DNA from: Ricordea florida
Lineage: Eukaryota; Cnidaria; Anthozoa; Corallimorpharia; Ricordeidae
Direction of reading: 5' to 3'
DNA: 64,000 bases
Assembly: GCA_949710005.1 (NCBI GenBank)
Contig: OX453275.1
Span: 8,044,981 to 8,108,980, forward strand
Position numbers and translations under genes: made by a program. The notes below the pieces were generated by a model. That model made no database searches and was not told the DNA's origin. It was given only the letters and a program-made list of their open reading frames with translations. This document shows positions 23,988-34,238 of this stretch, in pieces (position 1 is the first letter of the stretch; every line of letters starts with the position of its first letter).

Positions 23988-25909
23988 GATTGGCTTATTG
24001 AACTGTCCGATAACAACTTGACCTGCTTGACAAGGAGCTTTTTTAACCAATCACAATCGGGGAAATTGTAATTTTTATGATAAGAGGCAAAACGAAAACC
24101 AATCGTCACTCGCTCATGGGCGTTTAATTTACCCGTGCTTTGTGCTGAAGGCATGCATTTGCTTTGAGTTCTTATTGGTTAATCTAATTTGGCCACAGTA
24201 ATTACATTGTGTTTCGTTTTACGACATGTGATGAAAAATAGGTCCGCAATGCGTACGTGTGGCTCACTAGACCACGTGACAGGCGCTCGACTCTCGTGGA
24301 CAAATAAATAAACAAATAATTAATCCGACTGTGCCGTAATGGGACTACACACTTCGTGTAGGCCACACAAAACCGCTCTACGTTATATGATTGGTCGCAA
24401 TGTTGCAATGTTGTGGGCGTTATGGTTTTTAAAAGAACGAGCTCACAAGACTCTAAAAGACGGATTGTGAACTAGTTACACCCTCTGCTTATATAAAGAA
24501 CTGTACGATCTTCTAAACTGAGTTTGTTAATGAACGAACAATTCATTGTATTTTTTTTTCACCGATTTACTTTCATCCTTTGTTTCTCAGCGATGATCGA
24601 TCCCAGGAAGCGTTCAAAAACACTCTCGAAGCATCAACACAAATGAAATCTGTGTTAGGTTACAATGAAAGGCCAAACTGCCTCATTATTGACGAAATTG
24701 ATGGTGCACCTGCGGTAGGTATTAGAACTTGTTATTTTGTTTGATATTAATCCCAACACTAATGCTCGAAGTGATAACTTTCAAACACATTTAATCCTGC
24801 CTATGGAATTTCCATGAGAGCTGTTGTCAACTCACTGTCGAAAGTAGTTTCGGGATTGCTTTGCTTTTACATCGCTAGTTTAGGTGGTAGACTAAAAACC
24901 TCTCGTCAGTTTCTCAACCAATCAGAATTGGAATTAAAATTAGCTGTGAGTGGCCTGCACGCGTTTTCCCGCGCTTGTGCCAACGACATGTATTTGCTTG
25001 GAGTTCCACAGTCTGCATACTTCGAAAAGACCAAAGATATACAGTTGATATCAAACTTCTATGTACTTTTCTTTTGGACAGCCTGCAATAAATGTTTTGT
25101 TGTCTATCGTCAAGCAGAAAGATCCTGGTAAGTGAGCTTCTCTGACTTTATCTTACATTTTGGCGACCTATTTCCTGGCCATTTGATTTGTTTCGATATC
25201 CAAAAAAATATTAAAAATTTACAACCACAGTTCAGTTTCTATTCCTTCATTTCCGGCTCTTTAAAGACTTAAAAAACATATCATTTTTCGCAAAAGTACT
25301 CGTTCGCGCAGCGGCCATTTTGATACAGTATGGTCAGCGGTTTCCCCTTAATTTAATACGGCACAATGTGTATCATGTGTTAATGAAAAAGGCGACCAAA
25401 ATAACATCCCCGGCTATCTTTATAGAAGTGAAAGTCGACTAGCAAAAAGACTTAGCTTGGAGCACTGCAAGTATAAAATTATTTTTCTGTCTATCAAATT
25501 TAATTGTCATATTTATGTCTTGTAATTGCTGTCTAAGTACTAGTAGGTCATAGTACCTGCCACTGATTAGCAGTGTTACTTGCAAGTAGTTTGCATTTGT
25601 AAACTTTAATTGTGTTTTGCTTATTAATAAAGATGATGGTGATTTATTTTTGGAGTTAAAGCTGATTCTATATATTCTGTATAGACGCTGCACCAACGAA
25701 GAAGACGAAGAAGGGCAAAAGAGGGCCTCTCTCCCGACCCATCATCTGTATTTGTAATGACCAGTAAGTCAATCAAAGAGCTCTGTGTTCAGTTCATCAT
25801 TGCTACATCCAGAAGGATTTAAAACACTCCATTTTTCAAATACTATTTACTGCCAACCCATTGGCATTATTTTTGCTCTCTCCGCAGGTATTTATAACGT
25901 TCAAAATCA

Positions 25910-25948
<39 letters not shown>

Positions 25949-26678
25949 CATCATGATGTTATTCCGTGTTGTCTTGTTTATTGTTTTTGTTGCTGGTATT
26001 TAATTTTTGTTGTTGTCGTCTCTCCTATCATTTCTCAGTGTCATTGATGCTTTTGTTCTTGTTTTTTTTAGCTCTTATTTCTGAATTACGCTTTTAACTA
26101 ATATAACTGCTTGTGGAATTGTCAAATGTGTTCCCGACAAATTTGTGCACAATTTGCTTTGGGTTTCAGGTACGCTGCTGCATTACGTCAGCTATGTCAA
26201 GTCGCCTTTCTCGTAACGTTCCCGCCCACAGTTCCAAGCCGGTTAGCCAATCGCCTGTTAGAGGTACAAAGCTTTATGAGGTATCCTGCATTAAAAGGCC
26301 CGTGGGAATAACAATACTTATTATATGACTAGCTCCGTGAGCGGGCAAGATGAACCGAATCTCGCGCTGTGATTGGCTACCCGAACGGGCAATATGGAGC
26401 TATCTTGCCCGCTCGGGATAAGGGCTTTGTCCCGCAAGGAAAATTCATCCGAGGCGAAAGCCGGTTTACCAAAATTTTCTTTCTTAGTTTTTCCCTGAAA
26501 AATCTTTTCCGTGACAGTTAAAGATTTCCTGTGGTTTGTGTATCGATGGAGCTGGAAAACGAGAAAACTTGATTTTTGCATGTAACGGGCTTCCTTTTCA
26601 GTCCTTGAAAATAAACACGTACACGGATCATTTTTTGGTGTTTTATCCCATATAATAAATCCTTTATTGACCAAGCTT

Positions 26679-26713
<35 letters not shown>

Positions 26714-26724
26714 TTTTTTGCGTG

Positions 26725-26767
<43 letters not shown>

Positions 26768-28203
26768 AAAGAACTTAGCCAATATCCAGCCATCTTGACC
26801 TCACGCTTGGTCAATAACCCATATTTCTAGGCGTTCACGCTAGAGATAATGTGATAATCCCCTGCCTGTGGTTTGTGTGGGCCTTTTGCCTGACAGAGGG
26901 TAGAAAAAAGTTGCATATTTTCGTATTGCACTTTTTTTTACTTGTGAAATATGATAAGGGACTCAAAATGCCTGTATTTGACTTTTTACTTCATATAGAT
27001 TGCAAAGCAAGAGTCTGTGAACACTGATATGACAACTTTAACGTCGTTGTGTGAAAAGGCAGACAACGACATAAGGTCATGCTTGAACACGCTTCAGGTA
27101 AATAGAATGCTGTATTCGCTGTTATTATTTGGACCGCAAACGCGCAAGATGTATTAAATCATTGTTATTGGTTACCAGGGCGGGCAAGTCCGAGATGCTT
27201 AGTCTGCTCGGGATTTCGCACACGTTACCGTAAAGAAAAGTTAAATTTTGGGTATGTGCAATGTGTTCCTCAGCGATATCTCGTGTTTTAAATTGGGGAG
27301 TTGTTTCTGTCATGTATGTCATGTATGCTATCATAAAAGCATCATGGGTAATAAAGACCACGAGGTTAAGCTAACATGGCGTCTTGGCAATGTCGTACAT
27401 AACAGTTTCCTTCTAGAAATCATACACCTGCGCACTAAACACAGGCTATTTTTTGTGGATTTTTTAGTCAATGTCTCTCTTATTGCTGGCTTAAAATCTG
27501 CAATTATCTCTTTAAACCAGGGACCCTAAAAGCAGGAACAAATTGGCGCCATATCGCGAACAAGTTTAATTAGTGTGTATCACAGGAGTTCCACTGAAAC
27601 ATTCTCCTTTTCCATAGACTGAACTCAAGCTTACAGTCACAAAAAGTAATCACACTCATTAGCTTGAATTGCATTACACGCGACACGTTTAATGTTTACC
27701 CTTTAAGTACCAAAGACACCACGCAAAACCCAAAAATGTTCCTTTGGGCAATTTTCTCTAACAAACAAGACCATAGAATGGTATAATTAACTATTAGGTT
27801 ATGAACTCGATTTCTATGAGGTGATTTCACCTCATAGAAATCGAGAGCGAATAATCTTATTGTTTTAGTAAAAATCATAATAAACGAATCGTGTGTCGGT
27901 GAAAAAAAATAAGACGTCGCCATTTTAAAAACAATCTTCAACCAAGTGCTGTCTAATGGCTGATAGTCTGCAGTAGCTCAGTCAGTCAGATTAGTGTACT
28001 AGTTGATTTTTGCTAATGTTGTATATGGTACAAATAGTTGTACAGAGGAGTTAATTTTCTAAAGAAACCTGTGCTGTGCCGGTGGCAAATTAGTATAGGT
28101 AATAGCATGGTTTGTAGTGATATTTGGTATAAATACCACGAGGGTTGTACGTAATTTCAAGAGCCGTTAGGCGAGTGAAATTTGAGACAATTTTGAAATA
28201 TCT

Positions 28204-28235
<32 letters not shown>

Positions 28236-31200
28236 ATCATGCTATTATTTGTTTATACTACTACTCGCAAAAGGTTTGTAATTTTCACATGTAGGTATTT
28301 CAAATTAAGCAGAAATACCACTGCTCTTAGCCAATCAAATTACAGAAATTTCTCATGTAGTAGTATAATGACAAAAATTGATTTAATAAACAAGTTAGTT
28401 AATAAAGTCTGTTTTACCACCGTAGAATGTAAGGCTAGGGGTGTATATGTTGTAATTCAATTTTTTCCTTGGTTCAAATTTTATTTTCCTTTGTGTTCTG
28501 GTATGGTAATGTTGATAATGAGTTTGAAACAAAGGAAAATAAAATTTAAACCAAGGATAAAATTCAACTACAACATGTACACTCTGACGAAGGGTAACGC
28601 TCGAAACGTCAGAGACCCTTTCAAAATCTTAACAGGTGGTGAAACGTCATATACTTGTTTGACACGCCATGTTTGCTCAGTGGTATGTAGTTACTTACTT
28701 TATCTGCCAATTCGTTTGAAAACCGTAAGAGTTACTGTTTCAGTACTCTCTCTTCCCTCGGTATTCAGTTTATACACAAGCGGCATGGTCGAGTGTGGCT
28801 TGAGCACGTACAGTCTTCAGGAATTGGTCAGAAGGACGCACATCGCAGTCTGTTCTCCATCTGGCAAGAAATCTTCCAACTGCCCAAGCCGAAACGTCAC
28901 CGCTTTGCCGCCATCACCTGTGGAAATAACACAACGGGACCTCTTAATAACAGAGAATCGCTGTTTGTGACTCACCCTGGTAATAACTATGGCAACCTAT
29001 CCAATGGGGAATACCAGGGAATATCCTCCATGAGTAGCCGGTTTCACTCTGTCCTCCATTCAGCTATGTCAAGTGGACAGTACGACAAAGTTTCACAAGG
29101 TGCGTGTTGTAATAAATCACGATACATTAATATCAATCTACAAGCGTTCTATTACAAATCAGGGTGCTTGGTGGCCAGTCGGGCCAGTTTCCTTGAATTC
29201 TGAGTGATCCATCCCAAAATGGTCAAAATGAAGTAGCCCTCGATTTCCTCTAGTTGTGAATGTGGATCGCTCGTGGAATCACTGTTAAAACGGCTCGGAA
29301 TTTCCACTTCAGAACTAAAAATTCACTAAAATGGATTATCTTAGAGTCCCGGCAAAGAAACGAAGAGAAAGGTAGTCCAATTAAACTACACACTGAGTTA
29401 TATTTTTAACTTTGTACTTCGCATAATTTGCATTGCAACGGTTCGAAATTCCGTGGCATAGTCGCACATGGGGCATTGGAACCTTAACTTTTGTGGCCCC
29501 GGTCAGTTTTAACTCGCCACGGGCGACTGTGCGACCACCAATTTTTAGCCCTGACAAATGCCGTTCTCTTGTTGGCTATGGTAATCACTATTCATTCTGT
29601 GAAAGAACAGTTAACAGGTTTTTTTTTTCCATTTCACCAAGCAAGCATAAATAACGGATTTTCGTTCTGGCATGAAAGCAGAAGAAATTGTGAAATTGAA
29701 TTGATCGAGGTTAACCGGGATACAATATTAGATATATTGCTTTGATAAATTCAGGGAACAGGGACGGTAAAGATTGTTATCAAAATATAGTCACGGCTGT
29801 ATACTTTCACAGTGCAGTAATTGTAAAGCAGTTTAAAAATCGCTGCGTTAATAAGTCTTGATCGATTGACGTGGTTACCTATTTTACACAAATAGTATTG
29901 TTACGATTAACATTTTTTCCAATTTTTTACAGGAATTTTTGAAAACTATTTGCAAGTGAAGTTCAAGGATCCAAGCTTTGAAACGGTTAGTTGACAATTA
30001 TACTGTGCGAGATCTTTGCTTGTTTTAGATAGTGTTTGATCGAAAATTAATGCCTTCATATTGATTTTCTGGGTAATAAAGAGGACTCAACAGCAGAACT
30101 TCTGTTTCAATCTTCTATATTATGTTGTGTTCCGTTATTTATAGGTTGTTTCTGGTACTGAGTGGTTTGCATTCTCGGACTTCATAGAAAGCGCCGTGTT
30201 GGAGCGACAGAGTTACATCCTACAAGGCTACAGCCCATTCCTTTCCGTTGCCTTCCATCTGTTTTATGCATCTGCATCACACTCCAAACTTAACTATCCC
30301 AGCAGCCAATACGAGGTGAGCAAACCATTACCCGTTTCGACTTTCGCGGGAAACTGGCGAGCTGCTCACATAATGAAACTCTGAAAACAAACTAAGATGA
30401 TTTAATTCAGGTTTCTTATTTGCGGATTTATTTTGAGTTTTGTCAACAATTTAACGGCATTGCTTTCTCTTTTTAACCACCCGGATAACAACATTAGCAG
30501 TAAGTAAGTACGAGTTTTTGGCCCACACGGCCGGAAGTACCTGGAAATATTGTAACTCCCCCTGGATGGGATGCTATTAAGTACACTTATCCACCTGGGT
30601 GGAGAGATACTGTGGAGTTAAGTTTCTTGTCCAAGGAAATAACACAGTATCAATACCAGAGCTCGAACTCCGGACCTCCTCCTCGGAAGTTCCACATGCT
30701 AACCACTACACTGCCCTGTCTCCTATCTTATAGAAAATGCTTGCGTACGATTTTTACAGGCTAATTGAGTAGTGTCAGTAAGCAAAAAAGTGGTTGCAAT
30801 AAAGGAGGGAGTCCCTCGACAGTGACCTCAGATCCTTCAAAGCAGAATGATAAGTTTAGTCTTCTACTTCAAAGTGTACTGATAGGTACTTTTTTTTCCC
30901 GTAAGAATTACGTTAAAGAAACAAGGATAAAGAACCTCGTTAATGCCATCAAGAACGAGTCGTCTCCGCGCGTGCGTCAGAACGTGGACATACGTACCGC
31001 TTGTCTTGATATGTTGCCTTTTATACTGGAAATCATCTCTCCCACTCTGCGACCGGTAAGTCAACAAGCAGTAAATAACGTAAATAGTAAGTCAAGTCAC
31101 ACATATTTTAACAGTACGCAGGACCACATGATTTAGGAACCTGAATGTGAACTTAATCAGTGCTTTCCGATATTGTCAGGTCATAAAACGTTTCTCATGT

Positions 31201-32582
31201 ATGCATAAGAGCATTGCACCTACCGCTTGTAATCGTCCCCGTTGGGCCGGTGACATCCCATAGCGTCATCTGAGGGGGTTTTTTTGCCTATAGCCTTGTG
31301 GCTTGGTCGTTTCCCTCCTTCGGGGTGCGCCGGTTGAGTTCATTGCACTTAGGGCTCAACTAGGTATCACCATGTCGCTCTGCCATTGCACTGGTCATAG
31401 CACTATTAGACCCGGGCAGAGGGCGCCGTAAAAAAAAAAAAACCATGGTAGCTGGAGCAAGAGCTCCCTGACAAATTCTAAACCTCTTTTTTCTTACAAC
31501 CAAATTATTGACAAATTTCAACCATGGTCATTCTGTACCCAAAATATGGGTATGTTTAACCATGGTCATTCTGTACCCAATTTATAAGGAAATTTTAACC
31601 ATGTTTATTCCATCGAGAACCCTGTTCCCCGTTCCCTGGTGATCATTCGAACGATTGAACAGTTTTCGTTTATGCCAAACTCTGCGTCAAAAGTCAGATT
31701 AACCAACCCAGCGAGAGAAACAAAATGGGATCGCTCCATCGAAACAAAATTTCTGGGCAAACAGGGACTTAAGCAAGATCTGCTTGTTTATGGAAAGGGA
31801 AGGTTTGGTTGGCCCGGAACGACTGCGCAAAGACTAATGAGGACAGCGTTCGATGGTGGTCGACTTTTTCCAACTAGACCGAAGCGTTCCGTTTATGTTT
31901 GAACTCAAATTTCTTGAAATTTTGGCACAGTGGAAAGAACCATTGATCTTTTCTCCTTACAGGTTAGCACTCAGCTATTTTCAGCCCGGGAAAAACTACA
32001 ACTAGCGGAGCTAATAGATAGCATGATTGGCTACAATCTGACCTATCAACAAGAAAGAAACTTTGATGGACAGTACACTTATGTACTGGATCCGTAAGTC
32101 CTTTATTCACGTTTTTAGTCCGAGATGTAAATTCTCCCAACTGGTCATTGATGTATCTGTCCAATTCAATTGGGAGATTTTGACTTTACTATTAGGTAAT
32201 TCAAAAGGAGAAGATAACATATTGATCACTTTAAATTTGTACCTCGAAAGGCATTCACAATTACCCAAAAATCAATTTCACGCCTTAGCTTCCAGTAGTT
32301 ACATACATATTTTTTTCCGCAATATATTTATCTCTGATGCACAAAGCCTAACAGACACTGCACGAGTGCATGTAAACGTTTCCTCTTGTGCTTTTTGTGC
32401 TTTATTTTTCTTGGTAATTTTCCTTTAGCTTTTCTTTTTTAGTCCTGAACGGAAATCACGTTTGTGGTTGGTATGTTTTCTTTATGTTACAGAAACATGG
32501 AAGAAGCTGTTAAATTCCCAGGTTCAGTTTACCACAACACAAACAACTAACTTATGCAACCAAGCAACTGATAGCGAGAGAG
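15559..32582 (+). CDS. CHTF18: Chromosome transmission fidelity protein 18 (CTF18/CHTF18), C-terminus missing
   Basis: Large subunit of the alternative clamp loader CTF18-RFC, which loads PCNA and supports sister-chromatid cohesion in the nucleus. Exons: 15559-15646, 15745-15951, 16979-17253, 18109-18204, 18406-18458, 19572-19713, 20328-20501, 22986-23018, 23444-23541, 24591-24714, 25082-25127, 25685-25763, 26170-26263, 26999-27097, 28769-29099, 29933-29985, 30145-30315, 30906-31055, 31963-32093, 32493-32582. Phases agree through exon 19 (about 814 residues). Landmarks are [17 protein letters not shown] (about 271-287), Walker [10 protein letters not shown] (about 362), Walker B LIIDEID (about 420) and sensor-1 PIICICND. 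Exon 9 ends with a GC donor. Exon 20 starts in one frame (NMEEAVKFP) and continues in another ([14 protein letters not shown]), ending at a good GTGAGT. The family's C-terminal 100-150 residues, which bind Ctf8/Dcc1 and polymerase epsilon, are not found. Exon 18's acceptor is the least certain. Confidence 0.93.
18555..19460. repeat. CAGT-rich minisatellite in a CHTF18 intron
   Basis: About 0.9 kb of imperfect repeats built from CAGT/CTGT tetramers within a longer unit of roughly 40-70 bp that contains AAGCTAGTCATTTAGGTAGGC. The unit recurs more than ten times with variable numbers of CAGT. It has no open frame of note and lies in the intron between exons 5 and 6. Confidence 0.9.
20755..22035 (-). 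mobile_element. LINE fragment, internally deleted
   Basis: Reading leftwards, the minus strand gives pieces in the order of a CR1/RTE-type [24 protein letters not shown] (start of the endonuclease region), then directly [15 protein letters not shown] (its end), then [22 protein letters not shown] and [16 protein letters not shown] (linker before the reverse transcriptase), then a 41-bp repeat array, then [14 protein letters not shown]. Most of the endonuclease and all of the reverse transcriptase are gone and several stops interrupt it. It lies in the intron between CHTF18 exons 7 and 8. Confidence 0.75.
20997..21142. repeat. 41-bp tandem repeat inside the LINE
   Basis: A unit beginning GTAGCCATATCACTRTACT is repeated three full times (20997-21119) plus a 23-bp partial copy. 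The unit is part of the LINE coding sequence (it encodes KYSDMATTD on the minus strand). Because 41 is not a multiple of three, each repeat shifts the frame. Confidence 0.9.
23217..23393. mobile_element. MITE with TAGAGCGTTTTCAC ends
   Basis: TAGAGCGTTTTCACTCACGTG at the left matches the complement of the right end (CATGTGAAAACGCTCTA), flanked by TA dinucleotides. The interior has a repeated phrase, GGAACACCAAYATGGC. It lies 51 bp before CHTF18 exon 9. Confidence 0.75.
25908..25951 (+). repeat. ATT microsatellite
   Basis: About fourteen ATT units in the CHTF18 intron after exon 12. Confidence 0.95.
26323..26817. mobile_element. Fold-back element, GAGCGGGCAAGAT family
   Basis: The segment 26664-26817 is a near-perfect inverted repeat (TTATTGACCAAGC...GCTTGGTCAATAA, with arms of about 70 bp). 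The preceding 26323-26420 carries inverted GAGCGGGCAAGAT motifs. Related sequence occurs at 17735-17800 and 53965-54310, so this is a dispersed family. No coding capacity. Confidence 0.65.
27806..27845. repeat. 40-bp palindrome
   Basis: Arms CTCGATTTCTATGAGGTGA and TCACCTCATAGAAATCGAG with two central bases form an almost uninterrupted hairpin. It is probably the core of a fold-back element. Confidence 0.85.
28100..28247. repeat. Inverted repeat (fold-back)
   Basis: TAATAGCATGGTTTGTAGTG at the left is complementary, with a few mismatches, to CACGTACAAATCATGCTATTA at the right. Inner arms with GATATTTGG and CCAAATATC continue the pairing. Non-coding, in the CHTF18 intron before exon 15. Confidence 0.75.
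28451..28577. repeat. Inverted repeat (fold-back)
   Basis: The arms contain CCTTGGTTCAAATTTTATTTTCC and its near-complement about 60 bp later, extending outward through GTTGTAATTCAA and its partner. The right side is followed by ACGAAGGGTAACGCTCGAAAC, a phrase also seen at 16063-16083. Confidence 0.7.
30500..30722 (-). mobile_element. tRNA-derived SINE
   Basis: Read on the minus strand, the head has the tRNA promoter layout: GTAGTGGTTAGCATGTGG (A-box-like) and, about 35 bp on, GGAGTTCGAGCTC (B-box-like). A unique tail follows with CATCCCATCCAGGGGGAG and GGCCGTGTGGGCC, ending in a (CTTA)n run. A second, headless copy lies at 5818-5925. It is inserted in the CHTF18 intron after exon 17. Confidence 0.75.
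31185..31443 (+). repeat. Possible poly(A)-ended retroelement
   Basis: About 250 bp of more GC-rich sequence than its surroundings ends in a run of thirteen A (31431-31443), as a retroposed element would. It contains CGGTTGAGTTC, a weak B-box-like match. No other copy is in the window. Family unknown. Confidence 0.3.
31518..31615 (+). repeat. Short tandem repeat, AACCATGGTCATTCTGTACCC
   Basis: The phrase CCATGGTCATTCTGTACCCAA occurs twice about 38 bp apart, with a degenerate third copy. It lies in the CHTF18 intron before exon 19. Confidence 0.7.
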
Positions 32583-32769
32583 GTGAGTTGAGTCGGTTTT
32601 ACGATGAGGCGTATATAGCTTTCTATTATAACGACGTACCACTTTCTTTGTTGCCATTCAATTTTATATGGAAAAAGGATTGATAAGCTCGCACAGTGTT
32701 TTACGGCAAACTTCAAAAGTGGTCGCTTTGGCTTCCTGGGGTCAGTTCACTAACACTCTTACAAGTGTA

Positions 32770-33475
32770 GTTTACAAGTGTAGCTTTGTCCATAATGTTC
32801 GCTTGATAAAAAGTATCTTATATACAAGGCTAAAAGGTTGAAAATTTTTTTTGTAAAGTTAAAAAGTAAAAACCAAACGTTTTCGGCTGTTTGCCATGAT
32901 CAGGGTTAAAAATGACCGTCCGCACGCATGTATATATATCTTATGTGATTCCCGTTGGGAAAAATTTGGATACATAAGAAATTACTTGTTTGTTCAAGCT
33001 GGGGCGGAATTGTTGGATCATTAGCCCCTCAACGATCCTACGCTTGTGGAATATCTGCATGTGCTGAGGAGAGAAGACGCCAGGTGAAAGAATGTGATGG
33101 ATTTTCTCGCAGGTGTTTTGCAGGTTCAGAGGTGTGAGCAGGATTTGAATGTTCCGCAAGTCGTCTGCTAAATTTCTCAGTCTCGCCAATATAATCAGCA
33201 CCACAAGAACAATCTCCTTTGTAAACAGCTTTGGAAACAACAATTCCGCCCCAGTTTGAACAAAAAAGTTATTTCCTATGTGTTCAATCTTTTCTCAACG
33301 GGAATAACATAAGATATATGTACATGCGTGCAGACGGTCATTTTAACCCTGGCATGGCAAACAGCCGAAAACGTTTGGTTTTTATTTTTTAACTTTACAA
33401 AAAAATTTTTTTTAACCTTTTAGCCATGTATATAAGATACTTAAGTGTAGCTTTGTTTTCGAACTCTGAAACAAA
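32770..33475 (-). mobile_element. Inverted-repeat element carrying a GIY-YIG nuclease fragment
   Basis: Two arms of about 240 bp (32770-33017 and 33238-33475) are inverted copies of each other; markers are CAAACGTTTTCGGCTGTTTG near 32874 and its complement near 33360. Between them the minus strand encodes VYKGDCSCGADYIGETEKF and then RRLAEHSNPAH, the GIY-YIG endonuclease pattern with zinc-binding Cys and the conserved Arg and His. Frameshifts and stops follow. GIY-YIG domains at a retroelement end are characteristic of Penelope-like elements, and inverted partial copies are common for them. It fills the gap between the truncated CHTF18 and MRPS7 genes. Confidence 0.7.
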
Positions 33476-33881
33476 AGCTACACTTGAAAAGGTTTTATTG
33501 AATTGACGCCTGTGTTCCTTTTACGTCGTACAATTCTCTTTGACTTAGACTTTTCCCTTAATCAGAAATGTTTGCTCCATATTGTCTCACCTACGTCAGG
33601 TCAATATAGGTCAACAATATCATTATAACATTATTATCATGCAGACATAAGCCAACAGTTTTCATGCTAGCCACCATTCCTTGAAAAGCTACTGAAGAGT
33701 ACCTTCATTGTGATTCAACTCTTTCTGTACATTATGTTACTGGATTCTCTTAGGACTGTGAAAAGTGTTAACAAGTGATGTAAATTATGATGATTTATAA
33801 CAGAGTTTTGGTCCACCGAGATATAAGATGGTTTGCTTAATATTACATAAATTATATTATGGTAAACTGAATATGACATAC

Positions 33882-34207
33882 CTTTCTCAGTATACTCTGT
33901 GATAGAGATTTCTTGCCATCCCACATCATGCAGTTGACAAATTTGCTGAGAACAAAAGGCAGTTAGATTTTGGTAAGAAACCAAACCAAACCCAACGAAA
34001 GGAAACATTGTTAAAATACTACAATCTGCTACACTATGTGTCTGAATCCTTTTCTAAATCAAAATAAAACTGTCCTCTTATTAACTGATAATTTTTGCTT
34101 GACTTCTTTCATCATTCTCTGGATGCATACATACATACATATGTAAGTAAGTACATACGTACATAGATGCATGCATGCATGCATACATACATACATACAT
34201 ACATACA

Positions 34208-34238
<31 letters not shown>

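Noticed and set aside
30620..30722. Possible functional tRNA gene
   Set aside because: The A- and B-box layout is present, but the arms do not fold into a proper tRNA and a SINE tail follows.
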